From the NCBI GenBank assembly GCA_965267435.1, contig OZ253960.1, positions 3,348,001 to 3,412,000 on the forward strand: a stretch of DNA of 64,000 nt, read 5' to 3'. This stretch comes from JAWPMT01 sp965267435 (GTDB taxonomy: Bacteria > Bacteroidota > Bacteroidia > Cytophagales > Cyclobacteriaceae). How positions within the stretch are numbered: the first letter of the stretch is position 1; each line of letters starts with the position of its first letter. A program made the translations under genes and the position numbers. Below the pieces are notes generated by a model that saw only the letters and a list, made by a program, of their open reading frames with translations, had not been told where the DNA came from and did no database searches. Of the stretch, positions 63,322-64,000 are shown piece after piece.

Positions 63322-64000
63322 TTGAACAAGAAAAAAATATTCAACGACCCAGTCTACGGATTTATCTCCATCCAGAGTGACCTGGTCTTTGATATCATCC
63401 AGCACCCCTACTTCCAGCGGCTGAGGCGCATCCGGCAGCTGGGTCTTACGGACTTTGTCTACCCCGGTGCATTGCACACACGCTTTCATCACGCCCTGGG
63501 GGCCATGCACCTGATGAGCAAGGCGCTCGACTCGCTACGCAGCAAGGGGCACATGATCTTCGACGCGGAATACGAAGCGGCCATCATCGCGATACTGCTG
63601 CACGACATCGGGCACGGACCTTTCTCCCATACGCTGGAGTTCAGCCTCTTCAAGGGGATCCGCCATGAGCAGATCACGCTCTGGACCCTGCGCCGCCTCA
63701 ATGACGAGATGCACGGGCGGCTCAACATGGCCATCCAGGTGTTTGAGGGGCGGTATCCACGCAAGTTTCTCCACCAGCTCGTCTCCAGCCAGCTGGATAT
63801 GGATCGGCTCGACTACCTGCAGCGGGACTGCTTCTTCACGGGTGTGCACGAAGGCACCATCGGCGCCGAGCGCATCATCAAGATGCTCAACCTCCACAAC
63901 GACGAATTGGTGGTAGAGGAAAAGGCCATCTACAGCCTGGAGAACTTCCTCAGCGCACGACGACTCATGTACTGGCAGGTATACCTTCACAAGACGTCAA
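63322..64000 (+). CDS. HD-domain phosphohydrolase (dNTPase-like), cut by window end
   Basis: The gene is partial, with 226 residues in view. It starts at TTG 63322, the first start after an in-frame TAG at 63316; the next residues are NKKKIFNDPVYGFI, the usual opening of this family. Metal motifs are TRFHHALGAMHLM (His) and ILLHDIGHGPFSHTLE (the His-Asp of the HD domain). The later SSQLDMDRLDYLQRD line holds a conserved Asp. Members are SAMHD1-like or dGTPase-like metal phosphohydrolases; the substrate in this branch is not settled. It reads divergently from porX with the IS between. Confidence 0.88.
   Translation, partial: MNKKKIFNDPVYGFISIQSDLVFDIIQHPYFQRLRRIRQLGLTDFVYPGALHTRFHHALGAMHLMSKALDSLRSKGHMIFDAEYEAAIIAILLHDIGHGPFSHTLEFSLFKGIRHEQITLWTLRRLNDEMHGRLNMAIQVFEGRYPRKFLHQLVSSQLDMDRLDYLQRDCFFTGVHEGTIGAERIIKMLNLHNDELVVEEKAIYSLENFLSARRLMYWQVYLHKTS

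Noticed and set aside
1..64000. CRISPR arrays, rRNA and tRNA genes
   Set aside because: No regularly spaced repeats, and no cloverleaf-like or rRNA sequence was seen in the few intergenic regions. Short non-coding RNAs could still be missed by eye.

Overview
The window comes from a member of the Bacteroidota, most likely a Cytophagales-type, probably marine, gliding lineage. The evidence is a SusC/SusD pair, a hybrid two-component system, GldC, PorX, a protein with a type IX secretion (T9SS) sorting tail, and -7 promoter elements of the TAnnTTTG type. Genus cannot be read from the sequence. Coding density is high. I saw no rRNA, tRNA or CRISPR array.

Region by region. 1-7 kb: an FNR-like regulator with a perfect FNR box in front of it, a YCII-domain protein, a voltage-gated-type K+ channel fused to a zinc ribbon, and a TonB-dependent receptor paired with an SGNH-type lipoprotein. 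7-12.3 kb: a housekeeping run on the minus strand (sigma factor, anti-sigma, ftsX, DUF3098, uppP, truB, ribF, gldC). 12.4-26 kb: the four-part ligase-associated DNA repair set. PdeM, helicase and ligase sit together with a DUF2147 gene inside; the exonuclease lies 7 kb away behind queD-folE. Between them are a large T9SS-exported propeller protein, two small secreted proteins and a membrane pyrophosphatase. 27-36 kb: a CrtI-like oxidoreductase, cysH plus epimerase, an outer-membrane protein, valS, and an MBL hydrolase plus SDR pair.

36.5-56 kb: a polysaccharide utilization locus with a hybrid two-component sensor, a sugar-nucleotide-type epimerase, an exported FAD oxidoreductase, three sulfatases, a GH95 family fucosidase, SusD and SusC. 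The gene set points to a sulfated, fucose-containing glycan such as algal fucoidan. The likely order of work is capture by SusCD, removal of sulfate by the lipoprotein sulfatases, release of terminal fucose by GH95, and control by the hybrid sensor. 56.5-64 kb: a LamB-like porin whose signal peptide has no usual start codon, then ald, tsaE and porX, then an IS3-family element, then the start of an HD-domain phosphohydrolase cut by the window edge.

The least expected signals are non-coding. Two intergenic copies of a hairpin element (34.17-34.28 kb and 61.48-61.59 kb) have base changes that compensate each other in the stem. A 106-bp inverted-repeat element lies between convergent genes at 48.7 kb. 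Paired short direct repeats lie upstream of both TonB-dependent receptor genes.
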